From positions 2,356,001 through 2,420,000 of the forward strand of contig CP001622.1 in assembly GCA_000023185.1 (NCBI GenBank): a stretch of DNA of 64,000 bases, written 5' to 3'. Position numbers and translations under genes: made by a program. Shown here in pieces: positions 39,737-47,307 of the stretch. The number at the start of each line of letters is the position of its first letter. Positions within the stretch are counted from its first letter, which is position 1. The notes under the pieces were generated by a model, which had not been told where the DNA came from, did no database searches, and saw only the letters and a program-made list of their open reading frames with translations. Source of the DNA: Rhizobium leguminosarum bv. trifolii WSM1325. Its GTDB lineage: Bacteria > Pseudomonadota > Alphaproteobacteria > Rhizobiales > Rhizobiaceae.

Positions 39737-41104
39737 TTATCGACGACGGCCGCCGCCACCACCGCCGCGGCGGATTTCTCCACGACCGCCACCGCGATTG
39801 CCGCCGGCCATGGCCTGTCTGCCGCGGTTGGACTGCATCTCAGCGCGCCTGCCGCTATCGACCTGGCCGAGTGCCGACGGCTTTCTCGGCCGGCTGTCGA
39901 CCCGGGCCGCGGGCTTCGGCTTTGCGACCGGGCGTTTGGCGTTGACCCCGGGCCTTGCGTTTTCGGCAGCCCTGTTCGGCGTCCTTGCCTCGGGCCTGCG
40001 GTTCTGCGCAGCCTGCGCGCCCTTCCCGCCCCCGGGAGCCACTCCCGTATTGCCTGCCTTGTTGCGAGCAGCATTGACCCTGTCCGCATCGATCTTGCTC
40101 TTGCGGACATCGTTGACGCTGACTTTGCCTGGCTGGTCGCGGATCGTGTTCGCACGATCGTTGCCTCTTGCTCCGACCCTGTTGTTGCCGTTCGCCTCGA
40201 TACTGGTCCGGAAGGAGCTGCGGTCGATCTTGTTGAACTGCGCACTGTCGAACCCGATCTTGCTGCGGTCGACGTTTTTCCAGTCGACGTCGTTGATATT
40301 CACTTTGCCGTTGATGTTGTTGAAGCAGTTGTTGCAGTCGATATCAACGTTGCCGTTCCAGCGCCCGCCCCATACACCCCAACGGTTCCAGTCGACGGCA
40401 GCCGCCCACACTGCTCCCGTCACCACGCCGGCAAAAAAGGTGGCGGTCGGATAGTAGTAGTTCGGATACGGCTCGGAATAGTAGCCGATCGGCGCGGCCA
40501 CATAGTTCGGTTCATACAGCATCTCCGGCGCATACTGCGGAACGTAGATCTTGTCGGGACTGGCGGAGACGATCACCACATTGTCGTTCTCCTGGCTGAC
40601 CTTGATCTTGTCGTCGCTCTTGATGATGCCGTCGGCGACCGCTTTGTCGCGCAGTTGCTGTATGGCGATCAGAACGTCCTTCTGCTGGTAGGAGAGCGCC
40701 TCTCCGAGAGACTGCGTCCAGTCCAGATCCTCGCTCATCATCGTGACGATCTGAGGATAGTTCAGCAGCGATACGATGCTGCCGTCCCACGTCGTCTTCG
40801 GCTTGAGCTCGGGCTGCTTCTTCAAGGTTTCGAGAAACCGGGCTGCTTCCACGACCTGCAGAGGATAGAGCGACGCCGATGTGACGAGCGCGACCAGTTC
40901 GTCCGGATAAAGTGCAATCCGCGCTACCAGGATTTCGAGTTCGTCCTCGCTCAGCGGCGCCGGCGCGTCGTCTTCCGCCGCGACGGGACTGGAAGCGGCA
41001 GGCTCCTGCGCGGCGGCGATCGGCATCGGATGTGGCGAAAACGGGAACCCTGCAAAAGGCAGGAACAGGCCCGTGGCGATTAACAATGCATGAGGTCTAG
41101 CCAT
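39737..41104 (-). CDS. DUF3300 secreted protein with long basic glycine-rich tail
   Basis: A 455-residue exported protein. After a signal peptide (about 1-32) comes the DUF3300 domain: LSEDELEILVARIALYPDEL, VTSASLYPLQVVEAARFLET, and KIYVPQYAPEMLYEPNYVAA. After about residue 250 it becomes a low-complexity region rich in Asn, Arg and Gly and ends in a GGGGRRR-type tail, which suggests interaction with nucleic acid, peptidoglycan or polyanions outside the cytoplasm. It is the first gene of the DUF3300-DUF2950 unit. An AT-rich dyad (41152-41169) lies just upstream. Confidence 0.9.
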   Translation of the reverse strand: MARPHALLIATGLFLPFAGFPFSPHPMPIAAAQEPAASSPVAAEDDAPAPLSEDELEILVARIALYPDELVALVTSASLYPLQVVEAARFLETLKKQPELKPKTTWDGSIVSLLNYPQIVTMMSEDLDWTQSLGEALSYQQKDVLIAIQQLRDKAVADGIIKSDDKIKVSQENDNVVIVSASPDKIYVPQYAPEMLYEPNYVAAPIGYYSEPYPNYYYPTATFFAGVVTGAVWAAAVDWNRWGVWGGRWNGNVDIDCNNCFNNINGKVNINDVDWKNVDRSKIGFDSAQFNKIDRSSFRTSIEANGNNRVGARGNDRANTIRDQPGKVSVNDVRKSKIDADRVNAARNKAGNTGVAPGGGKGAQAAQNRRPEARTPNRAAENARPGVNAKRPVAKPKPAARVDSRPRKPSALGQVDSGRRAEMQSNRGRQAMAGGNRGGGRGEIRRGGGGGGRRR

Positions 41105-41151
41105 CTCAAATCCTCCTTGCGGTCAGACATGGTGTGTAGGCTGCCGGCTTT

Positions 41152-41169
41152 AGTATATTCACATATACT
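41152..41169. promoter_or_regulatory. Dyad upstream of the DUF3300-DUF2950 operon
   Basis: AGTATAT-TCAC-ATATACT is a perfect seven-base dyad, 48 bases before the DUF3300 start, in the only AT-rich part of this gap. Probable operator. Confidence 0.5.
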
Positions 41170-41196
41170 TACATTCATTCCAGTGGCGAGGAAATG

Positions 41197-42225
41197 TCAT
41201 GCCGATATCCTCTTCGTTTCCCTCGTCCGCGGCCACAGGATGACGGCAAACAGCAGCGCGTAGATCAAGGCCGCTGCGACATAGACGATGCGGGTCGCGA
41301 AGGATTCTGCAGCACTCCCCGGCAGAGGCGAGACCCCGAGGCCGAACAGGATCAGGAAGGTTGTCAGGGCGCCGGCAAAAACCGGGGCGTCCTTCGAGCG
41401 ACCAGCCGCGCGCCCTCCGATGAGGAGGACGACGACGAGAACGATGAGGAAGATCGAGAAAAGATTGGGGCGCAGCGATAGCGCGGCATAGGCAACGGAG
41501 GCGAGCACTCCGCCGAACAGGTTGACGAGCACGAGCCCGATCGCCACTCGCGCACTCGCGGCAACGTCGAGCTGCCCGAGCAGCGAAGCAACAGTGATCG
41601 GAATGACCGCCGCAGCGGTCAGGTTGTCGCTCGTCAGGCAGATCACGACGGAGCCCAAAAGGATGACCGTGTTTGCCAGCGCCCGAAGCAAGGCCGGCGG
41701 CCGCTCGTCGATCGCCACCGCCTCAACCTCCAGGGAGAACGGCTCGGGAAAGACCGCATGGGCGAACCACATCAGAGCCGTGCCGGACAACACCCCGGCG
41801 ACCAGGATGGACAGGATGGAATTGGCGAGCTCCTTGTTCAGGATGCCGAGCAGAGGCACGATGATCGAAACGACGAGCACGAGAAAGACGGCCGGTCCTC
41901 CCTTTCCCGTCGACTGTGCGGCGAAGCACGCAAAATAGGTCAGCCCCAGGATCAGCAGAAATGGCGCCGGGCGGTCGCCGAGCACCTTGGTCAGAACCAT
42001 CATCGCCATCCCGGCGATCAGGATGATCATCGCCGCGCCGATGGTCTTGCCGAGCGGCATCGGCCGCGAACTTCCGAGCAGAAACTGGGCGGCAAAGAGC
42101 GGACCGAGGAAGGGCACAATGGCCCCCGCATAGACTGCGAGCGTGAAGCCGATCGAGACCGCGAACGCAACCCGCAGCCCTTTGCGTTTCTGCTCCTCGA
42201 CCGCGAGGCTCCTCTCAGCGGACAT
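41197..42225 (-). CDS. DUF2955/FUSC-type membrane protein, partner of an HlyD adaptor
   Basis: A 342-residue inner-membrane protein with about ten helices in two groups of five, split by a short cytoplasmic segment (EVEAVAIDERPPALL, about 173-187). This is the halved aromatic-acid-exporter (FUSC/YccS-like) pattern annotated DUF2955. Such proteins pair with an HlyD-type adaptor to export aromatic acids or drugs. Its start overlaps the end of the HlyD gene by 11 bases, which confirms the pairing. Confidence 0.85.
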   Translation of the reverse strand: MSAERSLAVEEQKRKGLRVAFAVSIGFTLAVYAGAIVPFLGPLFAAQFLLGSSRPMPLGKTIGAAMIILIAGMAMMVLTKVLGDRPAPFLLILGLTYFACFAAQSTGKGGPAVFLVLVVSIIVPLLGILNKELANSILSILVAGVLSGTALMWFAHAVFPEPFSLEVEAVAIDERPPALLRALANTVILLGSVVICLTSDNLTAAAVIPITVASLLGQLDVAASARVAIGLVLVNLFGGVLASVAYAALSLRPNLFSIFLIVLVVVLLIGGRAAGRSKDAPVFAGALTTFLILFGLGVSPLPGSAAESFATRIVYVAAALIYALLFAVILWPRTRETKRISA

Positions 42226-43321
42226 AGGTCAGCACCGACATGATGCGGATCCAGAGCGATCCCCAGGCATTGGTGACCGGGTTGTCGCCGGTGTAGATGA
42301 CGACGGTCGCCTGCGAGCCGTAGCGTACGCCGCCCTTGGGCCGCTGCGCCTCCTCGATGATGAGGCGGACCGGAAACCGCTGCGGCTCCTGGACCCAGCC
42401 GCTATCGCTCCGGATCGTCGGCAATCCGGTGTTCGGGTCCGTGCTCCCTTGCGATACACCGAAACCAACGCTCTCGACCTGCGCCGGAAACACCCGACCG
42501 GGAAGCGCGTCGAAAAGAACTTCCGCCCGGTTGCCGACGGCTACCTTCTCGAGGCTGTTCTCCTTGAAGGCGGCGGTGATCCAGATCGTGCCGACATCGA
42601 TAAAGGTCATGGCTGACTGTCCAGCCGACACAACCTTACCCGTTGTAAGTTGGAGGTTGGTCACGACCCCGGCCGAAGGTGCCTGAACGGTGGTCCGCAG
42701 CAGATCGAGTCGTGCCTTTTCGAGCGCAGCCAGAGCTGCCCGGAGCTGCGGATTGTCATTTCCGCTCGGCCCGAGCTGCTCCTTGGCCTTGGCCAACTCA
42801 GCCTCAGCACCGGTGACGGCCGCCTCTGACTGACCGAAAGCCGATTTGGTTGAATCAGCCCGCGCTTTGGAATACACGCCCCTCTTTTGCAGCTCTGCGG
42901 CGCGCGCAGCTTGTTCGCGAAGATTGTCCCGATCGACTTGGGCCGTTACGAGCTTTGCCTGCGCCGCATCGACAGCAGCCGTTGAGGCGCCCATTGACTG
43001 GCCGACACTTGCAAGGCTCGCCTCGGCCTCACTGACCGCGAGTTCATAGCGCTCGGGATCGATACGAAAGAGAATCTGATTGGCCTCGACGCGCGAGTTG
43101 TCGGCGACGCCGACTTCCACCACCCGGCCGGTAACTTCGGGCGCGATGCCGACGATATAGGCTTGGACCTGAGCCTGCGAGGTCGACGGCGTGCGCCGCT
43201 CCATGAAGATGGAGAGGACGAACAGGACGAGCGCAAGGAGGAGGACGATGAGTGCTATCCTGCGGAGTGGATTCCGAGGCGTTGGGGAAATGGCAGGCTC
43301 GTCCAAGTTTTCGGAAACCAC
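42215..43321 (-). CDS. HlyD/EmrA-family periplasmic adaptor
   Basis: A 368-residue membrane-fusion protein. One N-terminal membrane helix (LIVLLLALVLFVLSIFMERR, about 24-43), then a lipoyl half-motif (IVGIAPEVTGRVVEVGVADN). A long coiled coil follows (about 95-215), the second lipoyl half (RTTVQAPSAGVVTNLQLTTG) and beta-barrel segments. It bridges the DUF2955 transporter to an outer-membrane channel encoded elsewhere. A near-palindromic operator copy (43417-43435) lies 96 bases upstream of its start. Confidence 0.92.
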   Translation of the reverse strand: MVSENLDEPAISPTPRNPLRRIALIVLLLALVLFVLSIFMERRTPSTSQAQVQAYIVGIAPEVTGRVVEVGVADNSRVEANQILFRIDPERYELAVSEAEASLASVGQSMGASTAAVDAAQAKLVTAQVDRDNLREQAARAAELQKRGVYSKARADSTKSAFGQSEAAVTGAEAELAKAKEQLGPSGNDNPQLRAALAALEKARLDLLRTTVQAPSAGVVTNLQLTTGKVVSAGQSAMTFIDVGTIWITAAFKENSLEKVAVGNRAEVLFDALPGRVFPAQVESVGFGVSQGSTDPNTGLPTIRSDSGWVQEPQRFPVRLIIEEAQRPKGGVRYGSQATVVIYTGDNPVTNAWGSLWIRIMSVLTYVR

Positions 43322-43416
43322 GGCAATATCCTTCGGAGGCGTTTCGTTTCGTGGAAGCGCAAAGTTTCAGCGCCGGACATTTGTCGCGATGGTCGTTGCC
43401 GGGCGATGGAACGCAA

Positions 43417-43435
43417 GTAGGTAACCGTAACATAC
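43417..43435. promoter_or_regulatory. Operator copy 1: imperfect 19-bp palindrome
   Basis: GTAGGTAACCGTAACATAC differs at two positions from the perfect palindrome at 43817. It precedes the HlyD-DUF2955 pair. Confidence 0.65.
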
Positions 43436-43473
43436 GCCTCGCGATGGCTTGCCGCGTGCGTAGTCTCGCCTCG

Positions 43474-43731
43474 TCAGCGAGCGGTTGGCGGTACCGAGGC
43501 GTCAAGCGCGCCCTCTATCTCCTTGGAGAGTTCGGCGATCAGTTCCTGGTATTCGACGACGCGCTCCTCGCGTTTCGGATCGGTTGAGACGTTCCATTTT
43601 TGCAGCGCCGATTGGGCGTCGGCAAAGTCCCTGCAGATTTCCCGAAAATCCTCACTGCGGGCAGAGAGATCGTCGATCGCCTTGATCCTGGCTGGAAACT
43701 GCCGACGGACTGCGGTCACGTCTTCGTCCAT
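43474..43731 (-). CDS. Small helical protein of unknown function
   Basis: An 85-residue acidic, all-helical protein (DDLSARSEDFREICRDFADA, then VVEYQELIAELSKEIEGALD) with no recognised domain and no signal. It sits between the HlyD gene and the divergent FlgO/TPR gene and shares the perfect palindrome at 43817 with the latter, so it is probably part of the same regulon. Short conserved helical proteins of this kind often accompany envelope-stress operons, but its role is open. Confidence 0.65.
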   Translation of the reverse strand: MDEDVTAVRRQFPARIKAIDDLSARSEDFREICRDFADAQSALQKWNVSTDPKREERVVEYQELIAELSKEIEGALDASVPPTAR

Positions 43732-43816
43732 GGTCCACTCCTTACCGGCATTCGAGACGTCGCCACTGCAACGTGTGCCAGATCCCGATCTTCATGGACG
43801 ACGATCGGTTCGTGGA

Positions 43817-43835
43817 GTATGTTACCGTAACATAC
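43817..43835. promoter_or_regulatory. Operator copy 2: perfect 19-bp palindrome
   Basis: GTATGTTACCGTAACATAC: nine-base arms around one C. It lies in the gap between the small helical protein gene (minus) and the FlgO/TPR gene (plus), exactly 400 bases from copy 1. Confidence 0.8.
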
Positions 43836-43877
43836 GGTCTGGCAGCGATGTGACTCCACGGGGGATTGGGGACAGAC

Positions 43878-45698
43878 ATGCAGACATCGATACCAGCAGA
43901 GGGGTCTGCTGCACCCATTTCTTCAAGGCCGGCGCCTCAAGCCGACGATATCAGCGAGCAACTGGAACGTGTCGTCTCCAGCCCTGAATTTCCGGGCGTC
44001 GGTCGCGCGGCAGCGTTTCTCCGCTATGTCGTCTCGGAAACCCTCGAGGGTCGGGGCAACCGGATCAAAGCCTATTCGATCGCGATCGAGGTGTTCGGCC
44101 GGGATCCCGGCTTCACCCAGGACGATCCGGTGGTCAGGATCGAGGCCGGACGGCTGCGGCGGTCGCTCGAGCGCTATTATCTCGTCGCCGGGCAGCATGA
44201 CCCTGTCAGGATCGACATCCCCAAAGGCGGATATGTTCCAACCTTCGCCTGGTCCTGTCCGGAGTCAGCCGAAATTGGAGACGAAGACGCTGGCGAAACA
44301 TCGCCCTCTGAGGTCCGCCCCGGAGGCTGGTGGCGCGCAAGGCGGGTGTTGTTGCCGGGTGCTGCTGCGCTCGCTGCGGTGACTATTTCGCTCTATTGGA
44401 TCGGGACGCGATCTCCCGCTCCGTCGCTCGAACGCGTTGCAAGCCTGTCGCCCGATCGTCCGGCCCTCGTGGTCGCTCCCTTTGCCAATCTCGGCGAAGG
44501 GCCGGAGGCACAGCTCTACACGGCTGGCCTGACCGAGGAACTGATGACCATCCTGCCACGGTTCAAGGAGATCAAGGTCTTCGGCCGCGAAACGTCCAAG
44601 TCCCTCCCCGCGGATGTGGGCGCATCGGAGATTCGGGCCGAATTCGGCGCACGCTACCTCCTTGCCGGCGGGGTACGCACGTCGGGCAAGCGTCTTCGTG
44701 TGACGGCGAGACTGCTCGATACCTCGGACGGCGAGATCCTCTGGTCGGAGAACTATGACAATGATCTCGCATCGGGAGACCTGTTTGCGATCCAGACGGA
44801 TGTCGCCAGAAAGGTCGCGACCGCCATCGCCCAACCCTACGGGGTCATGGCACAGATCGACTCCGCCGGTCCGCCGCCGGACGACCTCGGCGCGTATGAG
44901 TGCACGTTGCGCTTCTATGCCTATCGTTCGGAACTGAGCGCCGAAGCGCATGCGCGCGTCCGGGATTGCCTAGAAGCTGCGGTCGCGCGGTTTCCGAGCT
45001 ATGCGACCGCCTGGGCAATGCTGTCGATCGTCTATCTCGATGAGGACCGGTACAAGTTCAATCCGACACCAGGCCAGGATTCGGCCATACAGCGCGCACT
45101 CGATGCCGCCAGGCGCGCAACGCAGATCGATCCGAACAATACGCGCGGACTTCAAGCGCTGATGACGGCGCTGTTCTTCGACAGGCAGCTGGCTGAATCA
45201 CTTCGTGTGGGCGAGCAGGCGCTCGCCACCAATCCCAATGACACCGAACTGATGGGCGAGTTCGGAACGCGGCTTGCGATCGCTGGCCAGTGGCAACGTG
45301 GAGCAAGCCTGCTGGACCAGGCCATCGCGCTCAATCCAGGCAGCGGCGGCTTCTACCACGGAACGCGAGCCCTGGCCGCCTACATGCTCCGCGACAACCA
45401 CACCGCCGTGCTGGAGATCAGGCAGGCGAACATGCAGAAGTTCCCTCTATTCCATGTTGTTGCCGCCATCATCTACGCAGAAGCTGGCATGATGGACGAC
45501 GCCCGCCGGGAAGGACAGGTGTTCGTCGGCATGCGACCAGACTTCCTGCCGAACATTGTAACGGAACTCGCAATGCGCAACATGCAGCCCGAAGATCGCA
45601 ATCGTCTGATCGAAGGACTTCGCAAAGCGGGGATGACGGTGCCCGATCCCGACGCAATTGCGTCGACTGCCGCCACCTCGGACCTGCAACCTCGCTGA
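43878..45698 (+). CDS. Membrane-anchored FlgO-like/TPR protein with N-terminal regulator-like domain
   Basis: A 606-residue protein. Residues about 25-125 form a domain common in signalling proteins: FPGVGRAAAFLRYVVSETLE, then RIEAGRLRRSLERYYLVAGQ and VRIDIPKGGYVPTF. A single membrane helix follows (LPGAAALAAVTISLYWIG, about 160-178). Next is a FlgO/TolB-like domain (ALVVAPFANLGEGPEAQLYT, then YLLAGGVRTSGKRLRVTARL), and several tetratricopeptide repeats fill the rest (about 370-560). The layout suggests a transmembrane regulator or scaffold. I chose the ATG at 43878 (GGGGA six bases upstream) over TTG at 43866. A perfect 19-bp palindrome lies 43 bases upstream. Confidence 0.85.
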   Translation: MQTSIPAEGSAAPISSRPAPQADDISEQLERVVSSPEFPGVGRAAAFLRYVVSETLEGRGNRIKAYSIAIEVFGRDPGFTQDDPVVRIEAGRLRRSLERYYLVAGQHDPVRIDIPKGGYVPTFAWSCPESAEIGDEDAGETSPSEVRPGGWWRARRVLLPGAAALAAVTISLYWIGTRSPAPSLERVASLSPDRPALVVAPFANLGEGPEAQLYTAGLTEELMTILPRFKEIKVFGRETSKSLPADVGASEIRAEFGARYLLAGGVRTSGKRLRVTARLLDTSDGEILWSENYDNDLASGDLFAIQTDVARKVATAIAQPYGVMAQIDSAGPPPDDLGAYECTLRFYAYRSELSAEAHARVRDCLEAAVARFPSYATAWAMLSIVYLDEDRYKFNPTPGQDSAIQRALDAARRATQIDPNNTRGLQALMTALFFDRQLAESLRVGEQALATNPNDTELMGEFGTRLAIAGQWQRGASLLDQAIALNPGSGGFYHGTRALAAYMLRDNHTAVLEIRQANMQKFPLFHVVAAIIYAEAGMMDDARREGQVFVGMRPDFLPNIVTELAMRNMQPEDRNRLIEGLRKAGMTVPDPDAIASTAATSDLQPR

Positions 45699-45710
45699 TA
45701 CTGTCTCCCC

Positions 45711-45723
45711 GACCGTAACATAC
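45711..45723. promoter_or_regulatory. Operator copy 3: half of the 19-bp palindrome
   Basis: CCGTAACATAC matches the right half of copies 1 and 2 exactly, while the left half has diverged. It lies 13 bases after the FlgO/TPR stop and upstream of the hydrolase lipoprotein gene. Confidence 0.5.
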
Positions 45724-45893
45724 CCGATCATACGGGCACGCCATCTCGTCTTCGCATAGTCTGACCTCAGTGCCGACTTCGACCGCCGCGGCGTGCGGCG
45801 TCGAGGCCCGTACAAACTTGACAGGGCTATGAGGAACGCCAGTGAGCACAGCAAAATGTCTTGACGGCCGAATTCAACCAAGCCCTTCCCTAG

Positions 45894-45939
45894 CGCAATT
45901 CCAGCAAAAGTGCGCAGCGGTTTTGCGTCCGGAATTGCG
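45894..45939 (-). repeat. Rhizobial palindromic repeat, copy 3
   Basis: Perfect nine-base arms CGCAATTCC (45894-45902) and GGAATTGCG (45931-45939) around the same core as copies 1 and 2 (opposite orientation to copy 2). It lies in the space before the hydrolase lipoprotein and would be translated if the GTG at 45842 were used as start. Confidence 0.8.
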
Positions 45940-45997
45940 TGAAAACAAAAAGACAGAGCATTTCCGTGGCTCGGAGAAACTAGGTAATGCTCTGGGT

Positions 45998-47257
45998 TTG
46001 AAATGGATATCGGCTCTGCTGCTGCTCTGCGCATTGGCCGGATGCGGCGGCCACCCGAAGAACGTGCTCATCCCGGTTGCCGATAGCGCGCCGAACGCCA
46101 CCAAGGTCGCCATGCTCGTGACCACGACGCGCAGCCGCTCCACGATCCAAGGCGAAATGTTCACGGGCGAACGCGCACTCGCCCCGGCCTTTGCCGACAT
46201 CACCGTATCCATCCCGCCTGCGAACGTCCGCAAGATCGGCGAAGTCGCCTGGCCGAAAAGGCTTCCATCCAATCCGGCAACGGACTTCGCAACCTTGAAA
46301 GCCGAGGAGATCACGCGCGACGACGCCAAGAAATGGCTGAGCGCCTCTGTCAGGAAGAGCCGCGACCGCAGCGTGCTGGTGTTCATCCATGGCTTCAACA
46401 ACCGTTTCGAAGATTCCGTCTATCGCTTCGCTCAGATCGTCAAGGATTCTGGCGTCCACAGTGCGCCCGTGCTGGTGACGTGGCCGTCGCGCGGAAGTCT
46501 GCTCGCATATGGCTATGACAGGGAGAGCACCAACTACACGCGCAACGCATTGGAGATGCTCTTCCAGTATCTCGCGAAGGATCCAGAGGTGAAGGAAGTC
46601 TCGATCCTGGCGCATTCGATGGGGAACTGGCTGGCGCTGGAAGCGCTTCGGCAGATGGCGATCCGCAACGGCCGCCTCCCTGCCAAGTTCAAGAATGTCA
46701 TGCTGGCCTCGCCCGACGTGGATGTCGATGTCTTCCGCCAGCAGATCGTCGACATGGGCAAGCAGCATCCGAATTTCACCCTGTTCGTTTCGCGAGACGA
46801 CCGCGCGCTCGCGGTTTCCCGCAGGGTATGGGGCGACGTCGCCAGACTCGGCGCCATCGATCCCGAGCAGGCCCCTTTCAAGAAAGAGTTGGCCGACAGC
46901 CAGATCACCGTGATCGACCTCACCAAGGTCAAGGCGGGCGACAGGCTGAACCATGGAAAATTCGCGGAATCGCCCGAGGTCGTTCAGCTCATCGGCGCTC
47001 GGATTTCCGACGGCCAGACGCTGACCGACAGCAAGGTCGGGCTCGGGGACAAGATCCTCGCCGCGACGACGAGCACGGCGGCGGCGGCGGGCAGCGCCGC
47101 CGGCCTGATCCTTGCCGCCCCGGTCGCGGTCGTCGATGCCGACACCAGAGATAATTACGCCGGCCAGGTCAGCGGCCTCACGGGTCCCGTGGGTACGCGA
47201 CCGAAGGCGTCCGAGTGCACTGCCGCGGGCCGATCGAAGGAGACATGCAGGCAATAG
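45998..47257 (+). CDS. Alpha/beta-hydrolase lipoprotein (DUF900 type)
   Basis: A lipoprotein of about 419 residues. With the TTG at 45998 it begins with a perfect signal peptide and lipobox (KWISALLLLCALAGC). The body is a DUF900-type alpha/beta hydrolase: VLVFIHGFNNRFEDSVYRFA, VTWPSRGSLLAYGYDRES, and the nucleophile elbow LAHSMGNWLALEALRQM. It probably acts on lipids or esters in the envelope. A GTG at 45842 has a better ribosome site (GAGGA), but would add 52 residues translated partly from a palindromic repeat. I prefer the TTG because of the signal peptide. The MscS gene follows after 50 bases. Confidence 0.85.
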   Translation: MKWISALLLLCALAGCGGHPKNVLIPVADSAPNATKVAMLVTTTRSRSTIQGEMFTGERALAPAFADITVSIPPANVRKIGEVAWPKRLPSNPATDFATLKAEEITRDDAKKWLSASVRKSRDRSVLVFIHGFNNRFEDSVYRFAQIVKDSGVHSAPVLVTWPSRGSLLAYGYDRESTNYTRNALEMLFQYLAKDPEVKEVSILAHSMGNWLALEALRQMAIRNGRLPAKFKNVMLASPDVDVDVFRQQIVDMGKQHPNFTLFVSRDDRALAVSRRVWGDVARLGAIDPEQAPFKKELADSQITVIDLTKVKAGDRLNHGKFAESPEVVQLIGARISDGQTLTDSKVGLGDKILAATTSTAAAAGSAAGLILAAPVAVVDADTRDNYAGQVSGLTGPVGTRPKASECTAAGRSKETCRQ

Positions 47258-47307
47258 CGCTTCAGCAACCGGCAGACGCAACAGCTTCATCGAGATCAGG
47301 ATAGACG

